NCBI RefSeq assembly: GCF_014284155.1
Contig: NZ_JACOFZ010000007.1
Coordinates: 62,001 to 126,000, forward strand
Origin: Affinundibacterium nitidum
GTDB taxonomy: Bacteria > Pseudomonadota > Gammaproteobacteria > Burkholderiales > Burkholderiaceae_D
Direction of reading: 5' to 3'
DNA length: 64,000 bases
Shown: positions 37,601 to 45,891 of the stretch, one piece after another
Layout of the letters: each line of letters starts with the position of its first letter
How positions within the stretch are numbered: the stretch's first letter is position 1
Notes under the pieces: model-generated
Seen by the model: the letters and a program-made list of their open reading frames with translations, nothing else
The model's database searches: none
Told to the model about the DNA's origin: nothing
Program-made: the position numbers and the translations under genes

Positions 37601-38098
37601 TTAGCAGCAAGAAGATTTGGTCGCCGTAGCCTGCTTAGGCACACAGCAATTGCCGGCTGCTTTTTCTTCCGCATTGCTCATCACGGGAATGCAGCACGCT
37701 GTAGAGTCGGGCGCATGGTCGTCACCAAATTCGACAGCGTCGGCCATCGTAAAATAATGTTCCCATGCGAGGCCTTGTGGGTCGAGCGTCCAATGCTTTT
37801 CGCTCTTCGCATAACAGCAAGTGGCGTTTGATTGATCAATACTTTGTCCTTGCGATGCGGCATCTGCCAGGGCCTTTAATTCCGCCAACTCTTCTGCTGT
37901 ATCAACCTGCATGCCGAAATGATTCAAGCCGACGGTGTGGCCTCGCTTCGAAATCGCAAAGTTGATGCGCGGATCGTCCAACATCCATTTCGCATAATCC
38001 GCTTGTTGCTTACTCGGTGCCTGTCCAAACAATTTGCTGTAGAAGGCAATATTGGTATCTAAGTCGTCTACTGATACGTGTACATGAAAGCGTTTCAT
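37601..38098 (-). CDS. ArsI/CadI-family VOC metalloenzyme (C-As lyase-like)
   Basis: The 165-residue product is a vicinal-oxygen-chelate protein. It has HVHVSVDDLDTNIAFYSKLF, NHFGMQV (His 60) and WEHYF (Glu 113) as likely Fe(II) ligands, and the adjacent cysteines 94-95 in TCCYAKSEKHW that bind trivalent organoarsenicals in ArsI. The tail has further cysteine pairs at 135-136, 151-152 and 164-165. ArsI cleaves the carbon-arsenic bond of methylarsenite; CadI-like members respond to cadmium, so the substrate is not certain. AGGAG precedes the ATG. Confidence 0.88.
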   Translation of the reverse strand: MKRFHVHVSVDDLDTNIAFYSKLFGQAPSKQQADYAKWMLDDPRINFAISKRGHTVGLNHFGMQVDTAEELAELKALADAASQGQSIDQSNATCCYAKSEKHWTLDPQGLAWEHYFTMADAVEFGDDHAPDSTACCIPVMSNAEEKAAGNCCVPKQATATKSSCC

Positions 38099-38124
38099 TG
38101 GATTCTCCTATTGAATTGTCGATT

Positions 38125-38137
38125 CATCGATATGATG
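38125..38137. promoter_or_regulatory. short palindrome upstream of the ArsI-like gene
   Basis: CATC-GATAT-GATG is an inverted repeat lying about 30 bases upstream of the ArsI-like start, in the 127-base divergent gap before the NHL-repeat gene. It could be an operator for an ArsR-type repressor, but no such gene is nearby and the site is short. Confidence 0.2.
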
Positions 38138-38225
38138 TACTGGTATAGACGTCGCTTGTGCAAAAAGGTCGCAAAAAAATCGCTTTCGATTACAATGATA
38201 TTTTTTTATCAACGTCATTCAGCCG

Positions 38226-41200
38226 ATGCAATTTTTTTCTCCACTTCGCAGCAAACTCATTCTCATCTTATCTTGTGCGCTAATTGTCTCTGCATGTAGT
38301 GATTCTCATCGTGAAACTACTTCCAACCCTAGCATGGTGCTTGCAGGTGCTCCTGCGTCTGGGCAAATTACCCTGAATTTTCCCAGAGAAAATTATAGTA
38401 TCGAACGACGTGGCGATCGTTTTGCCTTGATCGACAACGTGTCGGGCGCTGCGGAAATTTTGGTGAGTGCTGACAGTACCATCATTTTCTCTGACTATAC
38501 GCTGAACCTCAGTGTCGCCGGAAAGTCCATCACGATTTCAAACGAAAGACTACGACAACTGGCCGAACTCTACGTCGCCTTCTTTAATCGCATTCCCGAT
38601 GCCGATGGAATGGCTTACTGGATTGAGCAAATTCGTAATGGTATGAGTAATGATCAGCTCGCCGACCAATTCTACAATGCGGCTGTCTTGTACTCGGAGC
38701 AGACTGGCTATTCAAAGAATATGTCAAATGCTGATTTCGTCAAAATTATCTATAAGAACGTGCTCGGACGTAGCGGCCCAAGTGCGCCAGGTGATGACGA
38801 GGTAGGCTATTGGGTTAAGGAATTGGAGTCCGGAAAGACCAAATCTTTCTTGGTACTGACTATGTTGAACTCCGCCCATACATTTAAGGGAGACGCCACC
38901 TGGGGTTGGGTTCCACAACTCCTTGACAACAAAGTCGACGTCGGCTTGCTCTTCTCGGTACAGCAAGGACTCAATTTCAAAACACCGGAAGAGTCGATTA
39001 CTCGCGGTAGTGCGATCGCTTCTTTAATCGAAGCTGGCGACACATCGAAGGCATTGTCGCAAGTCAAAGTAAGAGACATTGAATTCGACTTAACAGCGAG
39101 TGTCACGCTACTGCCTCAAAGCACACAGGTGAAAGCAGGTGCGACAGCAATCGAAATCAAGACTAGTCGCAAAGGGACAGGTGTCATCACTTGGTCACTA
39201 TCGAATGAAACTCTCGGAACCTTGGATCAAATAAATGGCGACCAAGTGTACTTTACGCCGGCCGCTAGTATCGCGGAAGACCTCAGCGTCACTATTACCG
39301 CACGTTTAGGTGGTGCGAGTTCAAGTACGCAAATTTTGATTCAACGAGGGGCAGGTATTTCGCTGCTGGCTGGCCTTGAGCTAGAGGGGGCAATTGATGG
39401 CTCAGCAGAATCCGCTCGATTACTCGGACCCGCCGGCATTGCGCATGATGCTCAAGATAATGTTTTCTTTGTTGACGGAGGAACCCTCGTTCGGAAACTG
39501 TCTGCGGACGGCAGTGTCACCACTATCGCGGGCATCGCAGAATCTTTTGGTAGCGTCGATGGCAACGCGCGATTTGCGAAGTTCAATGGACTCCGTGGCA
39601 TCGCGATTGATCGTACTGGAAATATCTACGTTACCGAAAATATCAGCAAAACAATTCGCAAAATTACCCCCAATGGTGTCGTGTCTACGGTGGCTGGGAA
39701 AGCGGGTGAAAGTGGGTTTGTCGACGGCTATGGCACCAATGCGCGATTCACCCAACCCATCGGTATTGCGATTGATGGCAACGGTGAAATATGGATTGCT
39801 GACATGGGAGATCCAGCACTTGGAATTTCCGGTAAGGTACGGCGCGTCAATACGGCTGGTTTGGTCCAAACAATTAGTATTACAGGTGATATTCCAGCAG
39901 CTCCTGCGGGCATCGCGATTGCGCCCGATGGGAACATCGTCGTGAGCGACACCGAATCTTCTAATGTGTATACATTGCGCGGTTCGGGTACTAGCTACAC
40001 TTCCACAAAAAATTTCGACCTGCTAAATGGAGTCCCAGCTGGCACTGAAGTTGGATACCTCAGCGACAACCCAGTCCTCAGTTTTAACAACGCTGGACGA
40101 TTAATGATTGTTGACTCCTACACCAACAGATTATTTCTTATCAATTCATCGTGGGCAGGCGCTTTCCGTGAAGTCGGAAACTTCAATGACGGAACTCTCT
40201 CTAGTGCTGCATTTAACTCTCCTGTTGGAATCACGCAAACCAGCAATGGCGATATCTACGTCAGCGATCTCGGCAACAAAATGATTCGACGGGTTCGCGG
40301 CAACCTCGTTACTAACGTGGTCGGCAAGCAGAGTTACGGTGCCAATGATGGGGTAGGCAAGTACGCCAGTTTCTATTCACCATTTGGATTGGCAAGTGAT
40401 GGCAATGGAAAGATTATCGTCACCGATGCGAATAATAATCTCATTAGAAAGATCGATTCAAATGGTCGTGTTGAAACGCTCGCTGGTTTTCCCACCGAAT
40501 TTGGATTCACAGACGGGTTAAAAAATATTGCGCGATTTAATTCACCCCGTGCGCTTCATTTGGTTAAAAACGGCGATATTTACGTATCTGACACTTACAA
40601 CAATCTCATCCGAAAAGTGACTAGTGAAGGGCAAGTAACAACCTTTGCTGGAGCATTGTCAACGGATACTTATCACAATGGTCTTCATTCAAACCCTAAC
40701 GTGGATGGAGCTGCAAGAGATGCGCGCTTCTTCTCACCACGTGGTGTAAGCAGTGATAGCAAAGGCAATCTGTATGTCGCAGACTATTACCACCGTACGA
40801 TACGAAAAATTGGCCCAGATGGAACAGTGAGCACATTCGCCGGCTCCCCGAATACTGCGGGAACCACCGATGGTCGAGGCAGCAATGCTCGTTTCATGCG
40901 TCCAGTTGGGATGACGATTGATGGCAACGACAATGTCTACGTTGCTGACTGCTACGCCCATAACATTCGCAAGATTAGTCCTAGTGGAGACGTCACGACT
41001 TTCGCTGGCGTCGCGCAGTCTTCAGGAGAGCTAAATGGCGCCGCGGCATCGGCTAAATTCAACTGCCCACGAGGATTAACTTTCGACGAGCAAGGCAATC
41101 TATATGTAGCCGATAGTAATAACGACAGTATCCGTATGATTTCGAGCAGAGGCACTGTCAGCACTTTGGTTGGTTCGACAAGTGCGATGAATGGCAGTAA

Positions 41201-41321
41201 TAGAATACGCTTAGGGCCACTTCCAGGGTATCTCGGAACACCGAACGACGTTGTCTATATCGGAAAAAATACATTGGCAGTTAGTGCGGGTCATGCCGTT
41301 TATCGTGTAGTCCTGCCCTGA
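38226..41321 (+). CDS. large lipoprotein with DUF4214 and many NHL repeats
   Basis: The 1031-residue product has a lipoprotein signal peptide (VSACSD, cysteine near residue 24), a DUF4214 domain (about 100-280, including LYVAFFNRIPDADGMAYWI), an Ig-like segment (about 285-375) and roughly nine to ten NHL/beta-propeller repeats to the end. Each repeat follows the pattern of a sequence like GIAIDxxGNIYVADxxNxxIRKI, then VxTxAG. It should be surface exposed. DUF4214 is often found in secreted and exopolysaccharide-associated proteins; the ligand is unknown. Confidence 0.85.
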   Translation: MQFFSPLRSKLILILSCALIVSACSDSHRETTSNPSMVLAGAPASGQITLNFPRENYSIERRGDRFALIDNVSGAAEILVSADSTIIFSDYTLNLSVAGKSITISNERLRQLAELYVAFFNRIPDADGMAYWIEQIRNGMSNDQLADQFYNAAVLYSEQTGYSKNMSNADFVKIIYKNVLGRSGPSAPGDDEVGYWVKELESGKTKSFLVLTMLNSAHTFKGDATWGWVPQLLDNKVDVGLLFSVQQGLNFKTPEESITRGSAIASLIEAGDTSKALSQVKVRDIEFDLTASVTLLPQSTQVKAGATAIEIKTSRKGTGVITWSLSNETLGTLDQINGDQVYFTPAASIAEDLSVTITARLGGASSSTQILIQRGAGISLLAGLELEGAIDGSAESARLLGPAGIAHDAQDNVFFVDGGTLVRKLSADGSVTTIAGIAESFGSVDGNARFAKFNGLRGIAIDRTGNIYVTENISKTIRKITPNGVVSTVAGKAGESGFVDGYGTNARFTQPIGIAIDGNGEIWIADMGDPALGISGKVRRVNTAGLVQTISITGDIPAAPAGIAIAPDGNIVVSDTESSNVYTLRGSGTSYTSTKNFDLLNGVPAGTEVGYLSDNPVLSFNNAGRLMIVDSYTNRLFLINSSWAGAFREVGNFNDGTLSSAAFNSPVGITQTSNGDIYVSDLGNKMIRRVRGNLVTNVVGKQSYGANDGVGKYASFYSPFGLASDGNGKIIVTDANNNLIRKIDSNGRVETLAGFPTEFGFTDGLKNIARFNSPRALHLVKNGDIYVSDTYNNLIRKVTSEGQVTTFAGALSTDTYHNGLHSNPNVDGAARDARFFSPRGVSSDSKGNLYVADYYHRTIRKIGPDGTVSTFAGSPNTAGTTDGRGSNARFMRPVGMTIDGNDNVYVADCYAHNIRKISPSGDVTTFAGVAQSSGELNGAAASAKFNCPRGLTFDEQGNLYVADSNNDSIRMISSRGTVSTLVGSTSAMNGSNRIRLGPLPGYLGTPNDVVYIGKNTLAVSAGHAVYRVVLP

Positions 41322-41382
41322 ACATGGTTGAAAGAGTCGCTAGGCGCCGCAAGGGCCTAGCCTCAATCAGAAAAAACGACAC

Positions 41383-41823
41383 CTATCCTACTTCAGGCTC
41401 CACCAGCAAGGCCAATTGCGCCAAAGACTCTTGCCAACCGAGATAACAAAGTTCTAGCGGTATCGCCTCAGGAATCCCCGACTGAACAACGCGCAACTCA
41501 GTACCGCACAAGACAGGGCGAAGTGTAACGATCACGTCGAGGACACCTGGTAAATTCGGATCATCAAATTGATCGGTATAACGAATCAATTCGTTCGGTA
41601 CTAGCTCAATGTACTCGCCGCCAAACGACTGGCTTTGTTGCTTGGCAAAATTGGTGAAGGTCATCTTGAAACTACCGCCGACCAATGGCTCAAAATGATG
41701 CACTGTGCATGTGTAGCCATAAGGTGGAATCCATTTTGCCATCGCCTCAGCGTTGAGAAATGCACGATACAAGCGTTCGGCAGGTGCCGTAAAGACACGG
41801 TGAAGCGTGACAGTATTGCTCAT
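41383..41823 (-). CDS. SRPBCC/AHSA1-family protein
   Basis: The 146-residue product contains HRVFTAPAERLYRAFLNAEAMAKWIPPYG and a C-terminal LGWQESLAQLALLVE, the standard AHSA1 (activator-of-Hsp90-like) START-fold pattern. These small soluble proteins bind hydrophobic ligands in a central cavity; the ligand is unknown. It stands alone, convergent with the NHL lipoprotein gene. Confidence 0.88.
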   Translation of the reverse strand: MSNTVTLHRVFTAPAERLYRAFLNAEAMAKWIPPYGYTCTVHHFEPLVGGSFKMTFTNFAKQQSQSFGGEYIELVPNELIRYTDQFDDPNLPGVLDVIVTLRPVLCGTELRVVQSGIPEAIPLELCYLGWQESLAQLALLVEPEVG

Positions 41824-42113
41824 TTGATGGGCTCCTATTTGACTCTCATGGTTAAGGTTTTCGACGTTCTGTCTGAAATTTCTTACAGCAAGACGAAAAC
41901 TGTACAGCTTTTCTTACAATGTGCGAACGCACAATTTCCAAAATTCATTTAAATCCAGCTTTGTGTGAAACAGCGAACATCTTGAAATGGCATGGTGCCA
42001 TAATTTCCTCGACTAATACCCTTTAGTTGTTGCAATCAAGATGGCACTGATCTTACCCGGCCACTGCCGTCCGTTCCCATCAAACTCAACAAATCAAAAA
42101 CAAGAGAGACATC

Positions 42114-43229
42114 ATGATCGTAGGCGTTCCTAAAGAAATCAAGAACCACGAATATCGCGTGGGTATGACCCCCTCTTCAGTACGTGAATTAACGTCGCGC
42201 GGGCACCAAGTATTGGTACAAAAAAATGCTGGTGCTGAGATTGGACTCAGCGATGCGCAATATCTCGCCGTTGGTGCAGAACTGGTCGAAACGGCCAAAG
42301 AAATTTTTGAACGCGCGGAAATGATCGTCAAAGTCAAAGAGCCGCAACCCGTTGAGTGCGCGATGCTGCGCCCAGGTCAGATCTTGTACACTTATTTGCA
42401 CTTGGCTCCTGATCCAGAACAAACCGCTGCGTTGGTGAAGTCTGGTGCAATCTGCATCGCTTACGAAACCATCACCGGTGCGAATGGTGGCTTACCATTG
42501 TTGGCGCCGATGAGTGAAGTAGCAGGTCGTATGTCTATCCAAGCGGGTGCTGCGCACTTAGAAAAATCCAAAGGCGGTATGGGATTGTTACTCGGTGGTG
42601 TGCCAGGAGTAGCGCCTGGGCATATCGTCATCATTGGTGCAGGCGTGGTCGGCACCAATGCCATGCAAATGGCGGTAGGAACTGGTGGCCGCGTCACGGT
42701 ACTCGATAAGAGTATAGATCGTTTGCGTCAATTGGATTTAGTGTACGGTAATCGTATTTCTACTGTGTATTCCAATGCACAATCGATAGAAGAGGCGGTA
42801 TTGTCTGCAGATTTGGTGATCGGTGGCGTCTTAGTTCCGGGTGCTGCTGCGCCGAAACTGGTCAGCCGCGATTTGATTTCTCGCATGAAGAAAGGTGCAG
42901 TTGTCGTCGACGTCGCCATTGATCAAGGCGGTTGTTTTGAGACTTCACACGCCACGACTCATGCAGAACCAACTTACGTGGTTGATGGTGTGATTCACTA
43001 CTGCGTGGCCAACATGCCAGGTGCGGTTGCACGCACTTCGACATTCGCTCTCAACAATGCTACAGTCGGTCACGCAATTGCTTTGGCTAGCAAGGGTTGG
43101 AAACAAGCATTACGTGATGATGTTCATTTGCGCAATGGCTTGAATGTATGTGAAGGTAAAGTGACGTATGAAGCAGTCGCACGCGATTTAGGGTATGCCT
43201 ATGTTGCAGCGGATAGTGTTTTGAATTGA
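42114..43229 (+). CDS. ald: alanine dehydrogenase
   Basis: The 371-residue product begins MIVGVPKEIKNHEYRVGMTP, has the catalytic region YLHLAPD and NAD-binding GAGVVGTNAM, and the C-terminal ANMPGAVARTSTFALNNAT. It interconverts L-alanine and pyruvate with NAD and ammonia, usually for growth on alanine. It is monocistronic, with a 290-base upstream gap that must hold its promoter and a strong terminator after it. Confidence 0.97.
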   Translation: MIVGVPKEIKNHEYRVGMTPSSVRELTSRGHQVLVQKNAGAEIGLSDAQYLAVGAELVETAKEIFERAEMIVKVKEPQPVECAMLRPGQILYTYLHLAPDPEQTAALVKSGAICIAYETITGANGGLPLLAPMSEVAGRMSIQAGAAHLEKSKGGMGLLLGGVPGVAPGHIVIIGAGVVGTNAMQMAVGTGGRVTVLDKSIDRLRQLDLVYGNRISTVYSNAQSIEEAVLSADLVIGGVLVPGAAAPKLVSRDLISRMKKGAVVVDVAIDQGGCFETSHATTHAEPTYVVDGVIHYCVANMPGAVARTSTFALNNATVGHAIALASKGWKQALRDDVHLRNGLNVCEGKVTYEAVARDLGYAYVAADSVLN

Positions 43230-43262
43230 CGGTAAGTTAAGCGCACAATTCATTCGCAAAAG

Positions 43263-43296
43263 AAAACGGCTAGCACATCATGCTAGCCGTTTTTTC
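43263..43296. terminator. bidirectional terminator between ald and the head-GIN gene
   Basis: A 13-base inverted repeat (43263-43275 with 43281-43293, 5-base loop) with A's to the left and T's to the right lies between convergent genes and can work in both directions. Confidence 0.88.
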
Positions 43297-43320
43297 TTGC
43301 TTTAACCCAAGCAAAGTAAC

Positions 43321-43965
43321 TTATTTGCCTGCGCTAACGCCACCAATACCGTCCACCGTTTTACTGATGGATTTTGGATGTCCATAGTAGTTCAGAGAAC
43401 CGATGCCTTGTACATTGGCTTTCAATTTTTCCGACGCATACACATTCACTGAGCCGATACCCTCGACATTCGCCTCGACGTTCTCAGCAATCAACTCTTT
43501 CGCTTCAACATGACCAACGCCCTGCGCACGTACTTTAAAGTTAGTCACTTTACCGGTCATCACCAGCATGCCAACGCCTTCATAGTTCAAATCAAAACGG
43601 TCACCACTAATCTTCTTAACTGTGGTCATGCCCGCACCTTCCATTTTAAATTTCGTCAGACTCGGCGTTGTCACAATCACTTTTAGATCATCGGAAATGC
43701 GGATGTTTTTCTTTTCTTTGTAGCTGATCAATAACTCGTCGCCAGTAATATCAGTAACTACTTGCGAAATGTATTTATCGTCGCCTTTCACGCGAATTGA
43801 ATAGGCTGGTCCCACTTCAACTTCAACGATCAACGCACCTTGAGTACGAATCGCTGTAAATGGAGTTGCATTACGACTTTGCTCTCCAGCCAAAGCCAAA
43901 CCTGAAACCAATGTGAGTGCTGTACCAACAGCTGCTGCCATACCGAAAAGACGAGATTGACGCAT
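43321..43965 (-). CDS. exported head-GIN (DUF2807) domain protein
   Basis: The 214-residue product has a signal peptide (MRQSRLFGMAAAVGTALTLVSG, read in parts, ending ALAG) and a repetitive beta-helix-like domain with repeated VEGIGSVNVYASEKLKANV-type units, characteristic of DUF2807. These domains are found in secreted or wall-linked putative adhesins. AAGGAG lies 7 bases before the ATG at 43965; a longer frame upstream adds 66 implausible residues. Confidence 0.85.
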   Translation of the reverse strand: MRQSRLFGMAAAVGTALTLVSGLALAGEQSRNATPFTAIRTQGALIVEVEVGPAYSIRVKGDDKYISQVVTDITGDELLISYKEKKNIRISDDLKVIVTTPSLTKFKMEGAGMTTVKKISGDRFDLNYEGVGMLVMTGKVTNFKVRAQGVGHVEAKELIAENVEANVEGIGSVNVYASEKLKANVQGIGSLNYYGHPKSISKTVDGIGGVSAGK

Positions 43966-44203
43966 TTGAAGCTCCTTAAATGAGAACTGAGTGAGTACTG
44001 AGTGAATACTGAACAATGAGTGTTGCTTGAGGTTTAACTGATTGAACCATGGAAGGAAGTTTGCCCGTTTTTTCGAACGCTGTCTGCAAAAGGCGATAAA
44101 TTGCCGATAGTGTGTGACGAACTGCAAAAAAGCCTGCCTCAAATGCAAAAGAAAACGGCGCACAAGGCGCCGTCTTTCTCAACTTACTGCAATGCTTGCA
44201 CGA

Positions 44204-44626
44204 TTATTTCATGGAGGCGGCAGAAGCTGCTGATGCCGCAGCAGATGCTGCTTTGTGCGCTTTATGAGTCGCTTTACCATGTTTCTCTGCTGCTTTATCA
44301 GAAGCTTTTTCTGCTGCCTTTTCTGTGCTTGCTGCAGCACTAGCAGCGGCCGCTTTTACTTCAGTTTTCACTTCTGGTTTAGCCGCTGGTTTCGCTTCAG
44401 CCTTAACAGCAGGTGCGCTAGCGACTGCACTTGCAGCAGCACTGGCGGCATGTGCTTTAGGCGCAGATGCATGGGCACTTGATGCCGCCGCTGCAGCGGG
44501 CGCAGCTACTGGTGCGCTGGCTTTCGCTGCAGATGCAGGCGCTGCTGTCTGCGTTTGCGCAGCATTTGCAAAAGCTGCACCCAAAGTAAATGTCGCAGCA
44601 ACGATAGAGAGTGTGAGCTTTTTCAT
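44204..44626 (-). CDS. Ala/Lys-rich low-complexity exported protein
   Basis: The 140-residue product has a signal peptide (MKKLTLSIVAATFTLGAAFANA) and then an almost pure Ala/Lys/Ser/Pro/Glu tail with tandem KAEAKPAAKPEVKTEVKAAA- and SDKAAEKHGK-type units. In composition it resembles acid-shock (Asr-like) periplasmic proteins and histone H1-like tails, but I cannot assign it. AAGGA precedes the ATG at 44626. Opposite-strand frames are artefacts of the repetitive composition. Confidence 0.6.
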   Translation of the reverse strand: MKKLTLSIVAATFTLGAAFANAAQTQTAAPASAAKASAPVAAPAAAAASSAHASAPKAHAASAAASAVASAPAVKAEAKPAAKPEVKTEVKAAAASAAASTEKAAEKASDKAAEKHGKATHKAHKAASAAASAASAASMK

Positions 44627-45054
44627 GATCAATCCTTCTTCCATTAAGTAGTGTTCTGTATCAGAACTAAAGGGTGCTTCTGTTATTCGATATTGCCTTA
44701 CTTCGTTTTACATCGCAGCCTTGTTACTGCGTACTGCCATAACGGTGCCCAAGTTTTTTGTGTTGACAGCATTTTGAAATATTTTTTCGCTCGGTTTTTA
44801 CCTTGTTTTTCAAATGAACATGCTAAAAGCCACCGACACAACAAATGAAAATCGTCTCAAATGGGGTTAGTTTTAAGCCTTTCAAGACCCGAATTTTTAT
44901 AAATTTTTTTCTCTTGAAAAGTCTTTTTACCCGCCACATATCCGAATCAGCAGATGCTCAAGTGAGGTCTGTCAGAGGTGAAAAAGATTCAAATTGCAAA
45001 TCAATTTCACCACTCATATTTATTTTATCGCTTCAATTAAAAAGGATAATCATC
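44627..45054. other. regulatory region between the Ala-rich gene and the small heat-shock gene
   Basis: A 428-base AT-rich region that holds the sigma-32 promoter listed at 44913-44941 and a leader of about 105 bases before the Hsp20 start. The remainder serves as promoter space for the divergent gene; no other feature is seen. Confidence 0.6.
44913..44941 (+). promoter_or_regulatory. sigma-32 heat-shock promoter
   Basis: CTTGAAA (44913-44919), a 14-base spacer and CCACATAT (44934-44941) match the RpoH consensus CTTGAAA-N13/14-CCCCATNT closely. It lies about 115 bases upstream of the Hsp20 start codon. Confidence 0.8.
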
Positions 45055-45519
45055 ATGCGTAATTTCGACTTTTCTCCACTCTATCGTTCCGCAATCGGCT
45101 TTGATCGTTTGGCACATTTGTTCAACGAAGCACAACGTGCAGAATCCACGCCGAGCTACCCACCGTACAACATTGAATTAGTGAACGAAGATCAATACCG
45201 TATCAGTATGGCGATCGCAGGTTTTGATCGCAGTGAGATCGAAATTGAAACTGAGCGTGATGTATTAAAAGTTGTTGGTCGCAAAGCGAAACCCGAAACG
45301 CAAGGCACCTTCCTGCACCGTGGCATCGCGTCGCGCGATTTTGAACACAACTTCCGTCTAGCAGACCATGTCAAAGTCGTGGGCGCTCATCTCGACAACG
45401 GTCTGCTCAATATCGAATTGCAACGCGAAATTCCAGAGGCACATAAACCTCGTCGCATCTTGATCGATGCTGAACCACTGCGTACGGTGAATACCCCAGA
45501 CCAGTTACAAGCAGCCTAA
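45055..45519 (+). CDS. small heat-shock protein Hsp20 (IbpA-like)
   Basis: The 154-residue product begins MRNFDFSPLYRSAIGFDRL, as in IbpA/IbpB, and has the alpha-crystallin domain with YRISMAIAGFDRSEIEIE and the A-x-x-x-n-G-L-L/I signature (AHLDNGLLNIEL). It binds unfolding proteins and hands them to DnaK/ClpB. AAAGGA precedes the ATG at 45055; an upstream in-frame ATG is rejected because it would cover the promoter. A terminator follows. Confidence 0.92.
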   Translation: MRNFDFSPLYRSAIGFDRLAHLFNEAQRAESTPSYPPYNIELVNEDQYRISMAIAGFDRSEIEIETERDVLKVVGRKAKPETQGTFLHRGIASRDFEHNFRLADHVKVVGAHLDNGLLNIELQREIPEAHKPRRILIDAEPLRTVNTPDQLQAA

Positions 45520-45891
45520 TGTAGTCAGGTGCTCATCGAGCACCAAGTAGGACACTTTGTTTTCTTCATTGTTGTTTCGTTTCCCTTGTGGCGTAGCTGG
45601 TGACAGCTACGCTTTTTTTTATCTATGCCTTCCATTTAACTAACGGAAACCGTCATTCCACTGTTTTACCGACAATTCACCGCATAAGGCACAGCATGGG
45701 CATAAAGTATAAAAATATTATACCAAATACATCAATAATATCAACCAAATACAATTAAGTTGAATATTAATATTCCGAATGGCACAGTTCGTCTCAAGCC
45801 TGCTCCGCTTCAGTCTTGGCAACATCATTTGCACAGACCAGCGCGATGGCTTGAATAAATGAATCCATCCACAGCCATAGGAATAGAAAGC
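45520..45891. other. intergenic region with terminator, AT-rich upstream of telA
   Basis: After the terminator at 45591-45620 the region is AT-rich (around 45715-45780, with imperfect dyads) and probably holds the telA promoter. No gene or other feature is supported. Confidence 0.5.
45591..45620 (+). terminator. rho-independent terminator after the Hsp20 gene
   Basis: An 8-base stem GCGTAGCT / AGCTACGC (45591-45598 with 45605-45612) with a 6-base loop is followed by eight T. Confidence 0.9.

Noticed and set aside
44255-44651. Plus-strand frames opposite the Ala-rich gene, encoding Ala- or Cys/Phe-rich proteins.
   Set aside because: They mirror the repetitive codons of the minus-strand gene, which has a proper signal peptide and ribosome-binding site.
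45859-45891. An ATG 11 codons upstream of telA as its start.
   Set aside because: No ribosome-binding site, while AGGA precedes the ATG at 45892.
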